From an uncultured Paracoccaceae bacterium (GTDB lineage: Bacteria > Pseudomonadota > Alphaproteobacteria > Rhodobacterales > Rhodobacteraceae): a stretch of 64,000 nucleotides of DNA. The translations under genes were made by a program, and so were the position numbers. How positions within the stretch are numbered: the first letter of the stretch is position 1; each line of letters starts with the position of its first letter. The stretch covers positions 248,001 through 312,000 of the forward strand of contig CANLVD010000003.1 of the NCBI GenBank assembly GCA_947494445.1, read 5' to 3'. Of this stretch, positions 41,658-50,283 are shown piece after piece. The notes under the pieces were generated by a model. The model ran no database searches and had not been told where the DNA came from. It saw nothing but the letters and a program-made list of their open reading frames with translations.

Positions 41658-42776
41658 CTAGTTCCTTTCAAAGCTGCCATCTGCGCGGCGATACACTTGC
41701 ACCCGAGGGCGTTTGTAGACTTCGATCACGGGCGGTGCAGCCAGCGGTTCGGTTGCGGGATGAGGCCGGTCCGGAGATTGAGACGTCGCAGGTGTCTTTG
41801 GCAAGCGTCGTGCTGCTTTCGCTGCATCTTCGATCTCTTTCATCACTGCCTGCAGTCGAGGTTCTGCATGCTTGCTGACGTCAACTTGGTTGACACGGGC
41901 GGGCGCAGGTCTGGGTTTTGCCGAAATTTCTGCGGCGCCATGCACCAGCGCATCGATATCCAAACCGGTCTGCTGGTCCGCGGTTCGACGTGGCTGGTCA
42001 CGTGCCACGAATGCCGGGCGTTCAGGTTCAGATTTGGTGGCGGGCTTGGCCGCAGACGTCTTGCCCGCCCCCAGATAAGCCATTTGCACAGCCGGATCAG
42101 TGGCGAGGTTCTGCGCCGTGTCTTCATGAGTGATCCGCGTGTTTTCCAGAAGATACCCCCGATCCGCGATGGCGAGGCTTTGTTTGGCATTTTGTTCCAC
42201 GAGCAGCACGCCAATGCCAAGCTCCTTCACAGTGGCGAGATTCTGGAACAGTTCCTTGCAAAGGAGCGGCGACAGGCCCAGCGAAGGCTCGTCCAGCATC
42301 AGGATTTGCGGGGCTGACATCATCGCGCGGCCAATGGCCACCATCTGCTGCTCGCCCCCTGACATAGTGCGGGCCACCTGTCCCTGGCGTTCTCGCAATT
42401 TCGGAAACAATCGCAGAACACGGTCCAGATTGGTGACCTCATCGGCGCGTGCGCGCTCGGAATAGGCCCCCAGATTGAGGTTTTCGCGCACTGTCAGATC
42501 GCCAAAAATCCCGCGCCCCTCTGGAACAAGCGCGATCCCACGCTCGACAATCCGGTCAGAGGTTTCGCCCCTTAAAGGCACCTCATCCAGCGCAACATCA
42601 CCTTCAACCCTGCCCTCACAAATGCCCGAGATGGAACGCAGCAAGGTGGATTTGCCCGCGCCATTTGCCCCGAGGATCACCACGATCTCACCCGGTTTCA
42701 CATGCAAATTGATGCCATTCAACGCCGGATGCTGGCCATAGGTGACCGACAGATTGCGCACATCAAGCATCATCAT
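41658..42776 (-). CDS. LivF-type ABC ATPase with long C-terminal extension
   Basis: 372 residues. Residues 1-238 form a standard branched-chain-transport ATPase: Walker A GANGAGKST, Q-loop, signature MSGGEQQMVAIG, Walker B ILMLDEPSLGLSP and LVEQNAKQSL. The family normally stops near 235-240. Here about 130 further residues follow, rich in Pro, Ala, Lys and Arg with little predicted order, ending VYKRPRVQVYRRADGS. The open frame is uninterrupted and the next gene starts 2 bp after its stop, so the extension is probably real. It overlaps the LivG-type gene by 14 bp. Confidence 0.88.
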   Translation of the reverse strand: MMMLDVRNLSVTYGQHPALNGINLHVKPGEIVVILGANGAGKSTLLRSISGICEGRVEGDVALDEVPLRGETSDRIVERGIALVPEGRGIFGDLTVRENLNLGAYSERARADEVTNLDRVLRLFPKLRERQGQVARTMSGGEQQMVAIGRAMMSAPQILMLDEPSLGLSPLLCKELFQNLATVKELGIGVLLVEQNAKQSLAIADRGYLLENTRITHEDTAQNLATDPAVQMAYLGAGKTSAAKPATKSEPERPAFVARDQPRRTADQQTGLDIDALVHGAAEISAKPRPAPARVNQVDVSKHAEPRLQAVMKEIEDAAKAARRLPKTPATSQSPDRPHPATEPLAAPPVIEVYKRPRVQVYRRADGSFERN

Positions 42777-43497
42777 CTCCCAGATAGGCCCGGATCACAT
42801 CCCGGTCTGACAATACATCCTGCGGTGCCCCTTCAGCAATTTTCGCGCCAGATGAAAGAACCACGCAGCGATCACAAAGCGAGCGTATGGCATCCATCAC
42901 ATGTTCGACCAGAACAACTGTGCGGCCCTCATCGCGCAGCGCATGGATCAGGTCGATACCTGTCACCAGCTCCGTAGGGTTCAGACCTGCCAGCCATTCA
43001 TCCAGCAACAGAACCTCGGGCTCGCCTGCGAGAACACGGGCCAGTTCCACACGTTTCTGGTCGATGTAGGTCAGGCTTGAAACCGGTGCATGTGAGGTTG
43101 CATCGATGCCAACGCGGTCCAGCATCTGATGGGCCAGATCTTCTGCTTCACGACCCCAGCGCCTGCGATGGCCAAAGGCCGCACCCGCCATGACGTTTTC
43201 CAGCACACTCAGTCCTGGCAACAGGCGGACAAGCTGGAAGGTGCGCCCCACGCCTTCGCGGGCAATCCTGTATGCCGGCAGCCCGGACAAGCGCCTGCCT
43301 TTCATGGTAATCTGGCCAGATGTGGGTCTGAACGCGCCCGAAATCATGTTCATCATCGTTGTCTTGCCCGAACCATTCGGGCCAATCACGCCAATCATCT
43401 CGTGATTTCCAACATCAAATGTCATGTCATCGACGGCCACCAAACCTCCGAACCGCTTGGTCACGCCTTTTACCGAAAGGATAGGTCGCGCGGTCAT
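42763..43497 (-). CDS. LivG-type ABC transporter ATPase
   Basis: 244 residues: Walker A GPNGSGKTTMMNMIS, signature-region LTYIDQKRVELARVLAGEP (with YIDQ in place of the classical SGGQ), Walker B VLLLDEWLAGLNPTE and switch His in VLVEHVMDAI. It pairs with the LivF-type ATPase under the LivH/LivM permeases. The start at 43497 forms an ATGA overlap with the LivM gene; a 90-codon extension is antisense noise. Confidence 0.9.
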   Translation of the reverse strand: MTARPILSVKGVTKRFGGLVAVDDMTFDVGNHEMIGVIGPNGSGKTTMMNMISGAFRPTSGQITMKGRRLSGLPAYRIAREGVGRTFQLVRLLPGLSVLENVMAGAAFGHRRRWGREAEDLAHQMLDRVGIDATSHAPVSSLTYIDQKRVELARVLAGEPEVLLLDEWLAGLNPTELVTGIDLIHALRDEGRTVVLVEHVMDAIRSLCDRCVVLSSGAKIAEGAPQDVLSDRDVIRAYLGDDDA

Positions 43498-44429
43498 TTG
43501 CGCCCCTCCTTGATTCGAGCGTGCAACTGCTCGATCCGGCCAACCATGCCATTGGGCAAGACATAGACGATCAGAAGAAAGGCCAGTCCAAGGAACAATG
43601 TCGATTGGTTTGGAAACTGGATGTTCACCCATTCCCAGATGATCGTGAACGGAATGACCCCCACCAATGGCCCCCAAAGCCTGCCTGCCCCGCCCAGCAA
43701 GGCCATGATCACCACAAGAAAAGACAGTTGTGGTGAGAAAACCTGATTGGGTTCGATGTAGCTCCATCTTGGTGCGATGATCGCGCCGACAAGGGCTGCA
43801 AAAAATCCCGTTGTCGTAAACAGGATCACCTTGGCAATCGCGGTGTTGATCCCGACATGGCGTGCCACGGTTTCGTCATTGCCGATGATCCTGAGCGCAA
43901 ACCCGAGCCGGGAGCGGTTGACGATCCAGCCCAGCAGATAGATCACGGCAGCAACACCCAGAAGCATCCAGTAAAGGTGCTGGTCGCGGAAGTCGGTCAG
44001 CACATACAGCCCGCGCGAGCCCAGAAAGTTATTCTGCACCCAAGAGACCAGATTGCGGATCATCTCGGCCAGACCAAGCGTGAAAATCACGAAATAGACA
44101 CCTGAAAGGCGCAGGGTTGCGATGCCGATGAGAAAGGCAAGGATTGCAGCTACAATAGGCCCGATCGCTGCCATCAGCCAGAAGCTCAACTGGTAATCCG
44201 ACATGCCCGTGCCAACCAGATAGCCGCCGATCCCGAAGAACGCTCCGGTTGCGAGGCTGATGTAATGGGTGGGTCCTGAAAACAACGCCCAAGACGTGGC
44301 AAGCGCCACATACATCATTGCTGTGACCGCAATTGACAGCCAATAGCCGTTCACGACCAGTGGGACAAAGGCGACCACGACGACCAAAAGGGCTGCAATC
44401 AGCAATTCCCACCATCCCGACGGCTTCAT
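43494..44429 (-). CDS. LivM-type branched-chain ABC permease
   Basis: 311-residue membrane protein with about nine helices. LSGVYFVIFTLGLAEMIRN and the EAA-like FALRIIGNDETVARHVGI segment are typical of LivM. It overlaps LivH upstream and LivG downstream by 4 bp each. Confidence 0.92.
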   Translation of the reverse strand: MKPSGWWELLIAALLVVVVAFVPLVVNGYWLSIAVTAMMYVALATSWALFSGPTHYISLATGAFFGIGGYLVGTGMSDYQLSFWLMAAIGPIVAAILAFLIGIATLRLSGVYFVIFTLGLAEMIRNLVSWVQNNFLGSRGLYVLTDFRDQHLYWMLLGVAAVIYLLGWIVNRSRLGFALRIIGNDETVARHVGINTAIAKVILFTTTGFFAALVGAIIAPRWSYIEPNQVFSPQLSFLVVIMALLGGAGRLWGPLVGVIPFTIIWEWVNIQFPNQSTLFLGLAFLLIVYVLPNGMVGRIEQLHARIKEGRK

Positions 44430-45292
44430 GTATCAAGCCTCCCGAACAGGCCTTGCGGCCGAAACAACAGGATCAGGATGAAGATCAGATAGGCAGCGGC
44501 CAGCGTCAGGCCGGGATCAATCAGAGTGGCCACGGCTGTCTCGACCACGCCGAGGATCACAGCCGCAACAATGGCCCCGCGGATGTCACCCACACCGCCC
44601 ATGATCACGATGATCAGTGCCTTCATAGTGAAGACCACACCGATAGAGGCATCAAGCGTGATGAAGGTCGAAATCAGCGCCCCTCCGACCGCTGTGATGG
44701 CACCACCAAGCGCAAAGGCAAGCGCCGAGATGCGTGGCACATTGATGCCCACCAGCCCACTTGCCTCAGTCGAGACAGCAACCGCACGCACGGCCACACC
44801 AGAGCGGGTCTTGTTCAACCACAGGTACAAAGCCGCACCGATCAGAACGGCAATCAGGAAGGCCACCAGCCGGTTCAACGATGTGGTTGATCCGATGATC
44901 GAAATCGGTTCCAGCAGATACTTATACGCAAAGAACCCACCCTCAATTGAGACCATGATACCTATCAAGATGAAGGAAATGCCGAAGGTCGCAAGGATGC
45001 TGTCGACCTCAAGATGACCTTGTGTTTTTGAGCGTCGCACCAAGGGTGTCAGCAGAAATCGATAGATCAGCCAATTACCGACAAAAGCGACAGGAGCCAC
45101 CAGTGCTGCTGTCAAAAGCGGGCTGACCTGACTGGTTGTGTAGAGCCAGAACGCCGCCAGCGCCCCCAGCACCAACACCTCGCCATTGGCCAGATTCATG
45201 ATCCGTGCCACGCCGTACTGCAGGTTCAGCCCCATGGCGATCAGCGCATAGGTTCCAGACAGCAACAGGCCGGAGACAAGAATATCAATCAT
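44426..45292 (-). CDS. LivH-type branched-chain ABC permease
   Basis: 288 residues with about eight helices. GLNLQYGVARIMNLANGEVL at the start and AVRAVAVSTEASGLVGIN are the LivH signature. It forms the other half of the membrane channel with LivM. A hairpin lies in the 58-bp gap to the binding-protein gene. Confidence 0.92.
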   Translation of the reverse strand: MIDILVSGLLLSGTYALIAMGLNLQYGVARIMNLANGEVLVLGALAAFWLYTTSQVSPLLTAALVAPVAFVGNWLIYRFLLTPLVRRSKTQGHLEVDSILATFGISFILIGIMVSIEGGFFAYKYLLEPISIIGSTTSLNRLVAFLIAVLIGAALYLWLNKTRSGVAVRAVAVSTEASGLVGINVPRISALAFALGGAITAVGGALISTFITLDASIGVVFTMKALIIVIMGGVGDIRGAIVAAVILGVVETAVATLIDPGLTLAAAYLIFILILLFRPQGLFGRLDT

Positions 45293-45327
45293 TTATGGGC
45301 AGCCTCGCGAACCCGGGGCGCAGGAGC

Positions 45328-45347
45328 GATCCCCGCGTCCCGGGATC
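45328..45347 (-). terminator. Intercistronic hairpin after the Liv-type binding-protein gene
   Basis: GATCCC (45328-45333) pairs with GGGATC (45342-45347) around an 8-base loop in the 58-bp gap before livH, with no T-run. Such structures often partly stop transcription or protect the 5' mRNA segment, raising the binding-protein to permease ratio. Weak on its own. Confidence 0.35.
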
Positions 45348-45350
45348 ATG

Positions 45351-46559
45351 TCATTCAGCCCAACCGTCTTTCAGGCGTACCGGAACGGCCCCGTCAACAT
45401 TGGACCCTTTTACTCCGCGGAAAACACCATCCTGCCACTGACCCACGGACCAGAACGTGTGTGAAACGTTATCCTCGAAGGTCAACTCGCCCATCACCGT
45501 GTCAAAGGCATTGTCCTTGATGAACTGCGTGACCGTATCGCGGTCCAGCGTACCGGATCCGACAATGGCCTGCTCAAGGATCTGCAAGGCTGCATAGGTG
45601 TTGGCCGATGCCCAGTAATCGGCAACCTTGCCAGTGATGGCCTCATGAGCGGCGCGATACTCAGCCACTTTCGGGTCATCGACATTGGTCCCGCCTGCGC
45701 CTAGCACGTTGTTGATCTTGCCCCCGAAGGCTCCGCTGAAGGAGGGGAAGCTTGTGGCAACGGCTGAGTAATAAACGGCGACATCCAGATCTTCGACAAT
45801 TGCCTGTTCGGCAAGACCAAAGCTGTCAGGAGGATAAGACCAGGCTACGAATGCCTTGGCACCGGAGTCCTTGGCACCTTTCATGACAGGGCTCAGGTCA
45901 GGCGTGCCCAGCGGGTAGGATTTGTCATAGACCAGTTCGAAACCTGCCTCGGTGAACAGGTCCCGCGCCCGGTCTGCCAATTCAATGCCAAAGGCGTCGG
46001 CCACATTGACCATTGCAATCTCATTGCCGATCTCGCCCGCGTCGCGTTTCTCGACAAGAATTTCCTTCACCCCATCCACAAAAGCTGTCGTGGTCCCCAG
46101 TGTGAAGAACAAGTTCGGATAGCGCTGCGTCAGTTCTTCCATCTTATCGGTGATCGCCGAGACCGCGATCATCGGATAGCCGTAGCGGCCGTAAATCGGT
46201 GCCGTTGCGATATTGAACCCCGTGCCGTAGGGGGCCACGACAAAGTCGACCTTGTCCTGTTCGGCCAATCGCTGGGCCAGCTTGATGTGCTCGCCCGGGT
46301 TGGTTTTGTCGTCGTATTCGATCAATTCAATGGTCATCTGCTTGTCGCCGACCTGCAGCCCTCCACGTTCATTGACCTGCTTTACCCACAATTCGACATT
46401 TGGCCATTGGGTAACCACCGCGCCACCCGCGAGCGGCCCGGTTTTGGGCGCAATCGCGCCCAGCTTGATCACATCCTGAGCGAGGGCTGTGGTCCCAAAC
46501 GCGAAGCTGGCCGACAGCGTTGCAGCCGCCATGAGTTTGAACAAACGGTGTTGGTTCAT
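45351..46559 (-). CDS. Branched-chain-type (periplasmic type I) ABC substrate-binding protein
   Basis: 402 residues with a signal peptide (1-28, ending TTALA) and a LivJ/PF13458 fold: VIKLGAIAPKTGPLAGG, IELIEYDDKTNPGEHIKLAQRL and TDKMEELTQRYPNLFFTLG. It captures the substrate in the periplasm for the Liv permease. Relatives near aromatic-oxidation genes bind aromatic acids or alcohols rather than amino acids, plausible here given the ALDH and SDR in the operon. The start has GGGAGG upstream; a 28-codon extension is rejected. Confidence 0.9.
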   Translation of the reverse strand: MNQHRLFKLMAAATLSASFAFGTTALAQDVIKLGAIAPKTGPLAGGAVVTQWPNVELWVKQVNERGGLQVGDKQMTIELIEYDDKTNPGEHIKLAQRLAEQDKVDFVVAPYGTGFNIATAPIYGRYGYPMIAVSAITDKMEELTQRYPNLFFTLGTTTAFVDGVKEILVEKRDAGEIGNEIAMVNVADAFGIELADRARDLFTEAGFELVYDKSYPLGTPDLSPVMKGAKDSGAKAFVAWSYPPDSFGLAEQAIVEDLDVAVYYSAVATSFPSFSGAFGGKINNVLGAGGTNVDDPKVAEYRAAHEAITGKVADYWASANTYAALQILEQAIVGSGTLDRDTVTQFIKDNAFDTVMGELTFEDNVSHTFWSVGQWQDGVFRGVKGSNVDGAVPVRLKDGWAE

Positions 46560-47064
46560 GTTTCTTCCTCCCGGTTCTGCCCTTTTGCGGGCAACCGACC
46601 CCTCAGCCTGTTTGTCTGGCTTGTGATCGAGTCGGATAGACAATCAGTCTGAATGCAGGGTGGTGTGTTAACAACATAAAACTCAAACGCGACATTAGTC
46701 GTGGCCGTCCAATCGAGTGGGAAAGCCGCTTGAAAAGTGACGGCGAAGGGCTCGCCTAAAGTCTCAAAAACCATCGATTGAACCAGTCACAGAGAACGCG
46801 ATCCCAGACCCGAAAAGGCAAAATCCTATCGGTGAATTTCGAGTGGTTGCCGTCGCCGATTCCCGGTTTCATCGTATTATAAATAGGGCAAACGGCACGC
46901 TGTCAGACCTTGGATCAGGTCCGGTATGGCCCTGAAATTATCGACAAGCTGCAAGATTGATGAAATCGTATGTGCTTTTGCAAGTATCGTATTTGCGCGA
47001 CTTTGAAAAAATCCTCACCGTTGAAAAACAACGAAAACGAATCCGTAATTTCTGGGAGGATAAT
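46560..47064. other. 505-bp divergent intergenic region between the Liv-type and polyol operons
   Basis: No plausible gene is seen in this stretch. The sequence is richer in A+T towards 46860-47064. It must hold the promoters of both large operons. The heptamer ATCGTAT occurs three times on the plus strand (46871, 46965, 46986), nearer the polyol side. No convincing -35/-10 pair was identified by eye. Confidence 0.6.
46965..46996 (+). promoter_or_regulatory. Direct-repeat operator candidate upstream of smoE
   Basis: ATCGTATGTGC (46965-46975) and ATCGTATTTGC (46986-46996) match at 10 of 11 positions and are 21 bp apart, two helical turns. This is the usual layout for AraC-family dimers. It lies 68 bp before smoE, and an AraC-family regulator is encoded in the same operon. 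A third ATCGTAT at 46871 is 94 bp upstream, close to nine turns. Confidence 0.6.
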
Positions 47065-48372
47065 ATGAAATTACTTAGCAACACGGCCGTAGGTCTATGC
47101 CTCGGTCTTGCAGCTGCTTCGACTGCATTTGCGGGCGAGTTGACGATCGCAACCGTGAACAACGGCCACATGATCGAAATGCAGAAACTGACACCGAAAT
47201 TTGAAGAGGCCAATCCGGGCATCACCGTCAAATGGGTGACGCTGGATGAAGGCACCTTGCGCAGCCGCGTGACCACTGACATCACCACCAAAGGTGGCCA
47301 GTTCGACATCATGACCATCGGCATGTACGAAGCACCAATCTGGGGCTCGCGTGGATGGCTGGAAGCACTGGAATTCGGTGCCGAGTACGACGTTGACGAT
47401 ATCCTGCCTGCCATGCGTGGCGGTCTGAGCCACGAAGGGTCGCTCTATGCGGCACCATTCTACGGCGAAAGCTCGATGATCATGTATCGCAAGGACCTGC
47501 TGGATGCAGCCGGCATGGAAATGCCCGACAATCCAAGCTGGGGCCATGTGGCAGACGCAGCGGCCGCCATGACTGACAAGGACAATGGCGTCTACGGCAT
47601 CTGTCTGCGCGGCAAACCCGGCTGGGGCGACAACATGGCATTCCTGTCGACCATGGCAAACAGCTTTGGCGCTCAGTGGTTCAACGAAGACTGGACCCCT
47701 GCTCTGGACAGCGCAGCCTGGAACCACGCAGTTAATTTCTACGTGGATCTGTTGAACAACTACGGACCTCCGGGCTCGGAAGGCAACTCGTTCAACGAAA
47801 TCCTGGCGTTGATCAACGAAGGCAAATGCGGCATGTGGATCGATGCGACCATTGCGGCGTCCTTCGTGTCCGACCCCGGTCAGTCCAAGGTTGCAGATGT
47901 GATTGCATTCGCCCAGTCGCCTCAGGCGGTGACCACGCGTGGCGCAAACTGGCTCTGGGCTTGGGCACTGGCCATTCCTTCGGGCACCAAGCAGAAAGAC
48001 GACGCCATGAAGTTCATGGAGTGGGCCACCTCGAAAGAGTACATCGAGCTGGTTGCTTCCGTGAACGGCTGGGGTGCGGTTCCAACAGGCACACGTACAT
48101 CAACCTACGAGAACGAGAACTTCCTGGGCGCTGCAAAATTTGCAGAAGCCGAGTTGAAAGCGATCCTCTCTGCGGATCCTGCCAACTCCACCCAGAACCC
48201 ATCGCCCTACACAGGTGTCCAGTTTGCTGCGATCCCCGAGTTTCAGGCGATTGGTACGGCCGTTGGCCAGCAGATGACCGATGCTCTGGCTGGCAACATC
48301 ACGGTCGAGGAAGCGCTTGAGAATGCGCAGACCGCCGCTGATCGTGAAATGCGCAAAGCAGGCTACTACTGA
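47065..48372 (+). CDS. smoE: Sorbitol/mannitol ABC transporter substrate-binding protein
   Basis: 435 residues: signal peptide (1-23, ending AFA) and a CUT1-family sugar-binding fold. It opens ELTIATVNNGHMIEMQKLTP, followed by FDIMTIGMYEAPIWG and NWLWAWALAIPSGT, as in SmoE/MtlE proteins. It binds polyols in the periplasm. GGGAGGA lies six bases before ATG 47065; the 36-codon upstream extension is rejected. It is the first gene of the operon, followed by a hairpin that may favour its higher expression. Confidence 0.9.
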   Translation: MKLLSNTAVGLCLGLAAASTAFAGELTIATVNNGHMIEMQKLTPKFEEANPGITVKWVTLDEGTLRSRVTTDITTKGGQFDIMTIGMYEAPIWGSRGWLEALEFGAEYDVDDILPAMRGGLSHEGSLYAAPFYGESSMIMYRKDLLDAAGMEMPDNPSWGHVADAAAAMTDKDNGVYGICLRGKPGWGDNMAFLSTMANSFGAQWFNEDWTPALDSAAWNHAVNFYVDLLNNYGPPGSEGNSFNEILALINEGKCGMWIDATIAASFVSDPGQSKVADVIAFAQSPQAVTTRGANWLWAWALAIPSGTKQKDDAMKFMEWATSKEYIELVASVNGWGAVPTGTRTSTYENENFLGAAKFAEAELKAILSADPANSTQNPSPYTGVQFAAIPEFQAIGTAVGQQMTDALAGNITVEEALENAQTAADREMRKAGYY

Positions 48373-48392
48373 TAATTTTCAGTGATGCTCTT

Positions 48393-48420
48393 TCAGGGCG
48401 GCCATTGTTTGCCGCCCTGA
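48393..48420 (+). terminator. Intercistronic hairpin after smoE
   Basis: A 10-bp perfect stem, TCAGGGCGGC (48393-48402) with GCCGCCCTGA (48411-48420), has an 8-base loop, 20 bp after the smoE stop. No T-run follows, so it is probably a partial terminator or mRNA-stability element before the permease genes. Confidence 0.55.
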
Positions 48421-48521
48421 TCTTCAAGACCTGAATTTGATTTTCCGAAAACGAGCGATAAACGGCTCGGCACCTTCGCCGATTTGGCGAAATATTGACA
48501 ATAATGAACCGGAGGGGACCC

Positions 48522-49382
48522 ATGAATCCGACGCTCGTAAGGTGGCTGCAAGCCCCAAGCATTATCGTTCTGCTGCTCTGGATGATCGTTCCGCTCAGCA
48601 TGACCCTTTGGTTCTCGACCCAGCGCTATAACCTGCTCTATCCCGAGCGTTCCGGGTTCGTCGGCTGGTCCAACTACGAATTTTTCTACACAGATGCCGC
48701 TTTCTGGCCAGCACTGATCAACACGCTGATCCTCGTTGGCTCAGTCTTGTGCATCACGGTTGTTCTGGGCCTAGCGGTTGCGATCCTGATCAACCGACCG
48801 TTCGTGGGACGAGGCGTGGTGCGGGTTCTGCTGATCTCACCCTTCTTCATCATGCCGACGGTCAACGCGCTGGTCTGGAAGAACATGATGATGAACCCGA
48901 TCTACGGACTGTTTGCTGTCGTTTCGGGCTGGTTCGGTGCAGAGCCGATCAACTGGCTGTCTGATTTTCCATTGTTGTCCGTGATCATCATCGTCAGCTG
49001 GCAGTGGACGCCCTTTGCCATTCTGATCTTCATGACCTCCCTTCAAAGTGAGGATCAAGAACAAAAAGAAGCGGCCACTCTGGATGGAGCAGGGTTCTGG
49101 TCTCAGTTCTGGAACCTGACCCTGCCCCATCTGGCACGTCCGATCTCCATCGTGCTTCTGATCCAGATGATCTTTCACCTTTCGATCTTCGCCGAGATTT
49201 TCGTGACCACAGCAGGTGGACCGGGCGTTCAGTCAACCAACCTGACTTATCTGATTTTCGTGCAGGCCTTCCAAGGCTTCGACGTGGGCGTTGCCTCTGC
49301 TGGCGGTGTCTTTGCAATCATCCTTGCCAACATCGTTGCGATCTTCCTGATCCGCGCGGTCGGCAAAACACTGACGGTGTGA
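48522..49382 (+). CDS. smoF: Polyol ABC transporter permease (SmoF/MtlF type)
   Basis: 286 residues with six membrane helices and the EAA loop (EAATLDGAGFWSQFWNLTLP), as in CUT1 sugar permeases. Start 48522 has GGAGGGG upstream and is preferred to TTG 48495. It forms a channel with SmoG and is separated from smoG by 4 bp. Confidence 0.9.
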   Translation: MNPTLVRWLQAPSIIVLLLWMIVPLSMTLWFSTQRYNLLYPERSGFVGWSNYEFFYTDAAFWPALINTLILVGSVLCITVVLGLAVAILINRPFVGRGVVRVLLISPFFIMPTVNALVWKNMMMNPIYGLFAVVSGWFGAEPINWLSDFPLLSVIIIVSWQWTPFAILIFMTSLQSEDQEQKEAATLDGAGFWSQFWNLTLPHLARPISIVLLIQMIFHLSIFAEIFVTTAGGPGVQSTNLTYLIFVQAFQGFDVGVASAGGVFAIILANIVAIFLIRAVGKTLTV

Positions 49383-49386
49383 TCCG

Positions 49387-50217
49387 ATGACAGACAAACA
49401 AAGAGACGCATTGAAAAACCGCATCGCCGTAGTTGCGGCCTGGATTGTGGCGGTCCTGTTCTTCTTCCCGATCTTCTGGATGGTCCTGACCAGCTTCAAG
49501 ACCGAAGGCCAGGCGATTGCCCAGCCGCCACTTCTGTTCTTCACGCCGACGCTTGAGAACTACACGCTTATTCAGGAACGCACGGATTACTCCCGCTACG
49601 CCTGGAGCTCCGTGGTCACGTCTGTCGGCGGAACCATGCTTGCCATGCTGATCGCCATCCCGGCAGCCTATGCAATGGCCTTCAACCCGGGGCGCTGGAC
49701 CAAGGACATCCTGATGTGGATGCTGTCCACCAAGATGCTGCCTGCTGTGGGCGTGGTAATGCCGATTTATCTGCTGGCCCAAAGCACCGGCCTTCTGGAC
49801 ACGAAGCTGGTTCTGGTCATTATTTTCGCAATGATGAACCTGCCGATCATCATGCTGATCCTGTTCAACTACTTCCGGGAAATCCCAAAGGAAATTCTTG
49901 AGGCCTCTCGCATGGATGGCACGTCTGTCTACAACGAGATCACCCAGATCGTGATGCCGCTGGCCTGGGGTGGAATTGCATCCACTGCACTTCTGTCCAT
50001 TGTCCTTTGCTGGAACGAGGCTTTCTGGTCAATCAACCTGACCTCGGCCGATGCGGGCACTCTGACAGCGCTTGTCGCCAGTTTCTCCTCGCCGGAGGGC
50101 CTCTTCTGGGCCAAGCTTTCTGCGGTCTCAACCCTTGCCTGCGCCCCGATTGTGGTGTTTGGCTGGCTGACCCAGAAGCAGCTCGTCCAGGGCATGACAT
50201 TCGGAGCGGTCAAGTGA
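49387..50217 (+). CDS. smoG: Polyol ABC transporter permease (SmoG/MtlG type)
   Basis: 276 residues, six helices. The EAA loop reads EILEASRMDGTSVYNEITQI, the initial helix includes FFFPIFWMVLTSFK, and the C-terminus ends KQLVQGMTFGAVK, all typical of CUT1 MalG-type subunits. It starts 4 bp after smoF. Confidence 0.92.
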   Translation: MTDKQRDALKNRIAVVAAWIVAVLFFFPIFWMVLTSFKTEGQAIAQPPLLFFTPTLENYTLIQERTDYSRYAWSSVVTSVGGTMLAMLIAIPAAYAMAFNPGRWTKDILMWMLSTKMLPAVGVVMPIYLLAQSTGLLDTKLVLVIIFAMMNLPIIMLILFNYFREIPKEILEASRMDGTSVYNEITQIVMPLAWGGIASTALLSIVLCWNEAFWSINLTSADAGTLTALVASFSSPEGLFWAKLSAVSTLACAPIVVFGWLTQKQLVQGMTFGAVK

Positions 50218-50283
50218 TCCTTGGCAGCAAACCCAATGACCTGACCGCCTGTATCCGTGGCGGCTGCGGGCACAGGTGATCAG

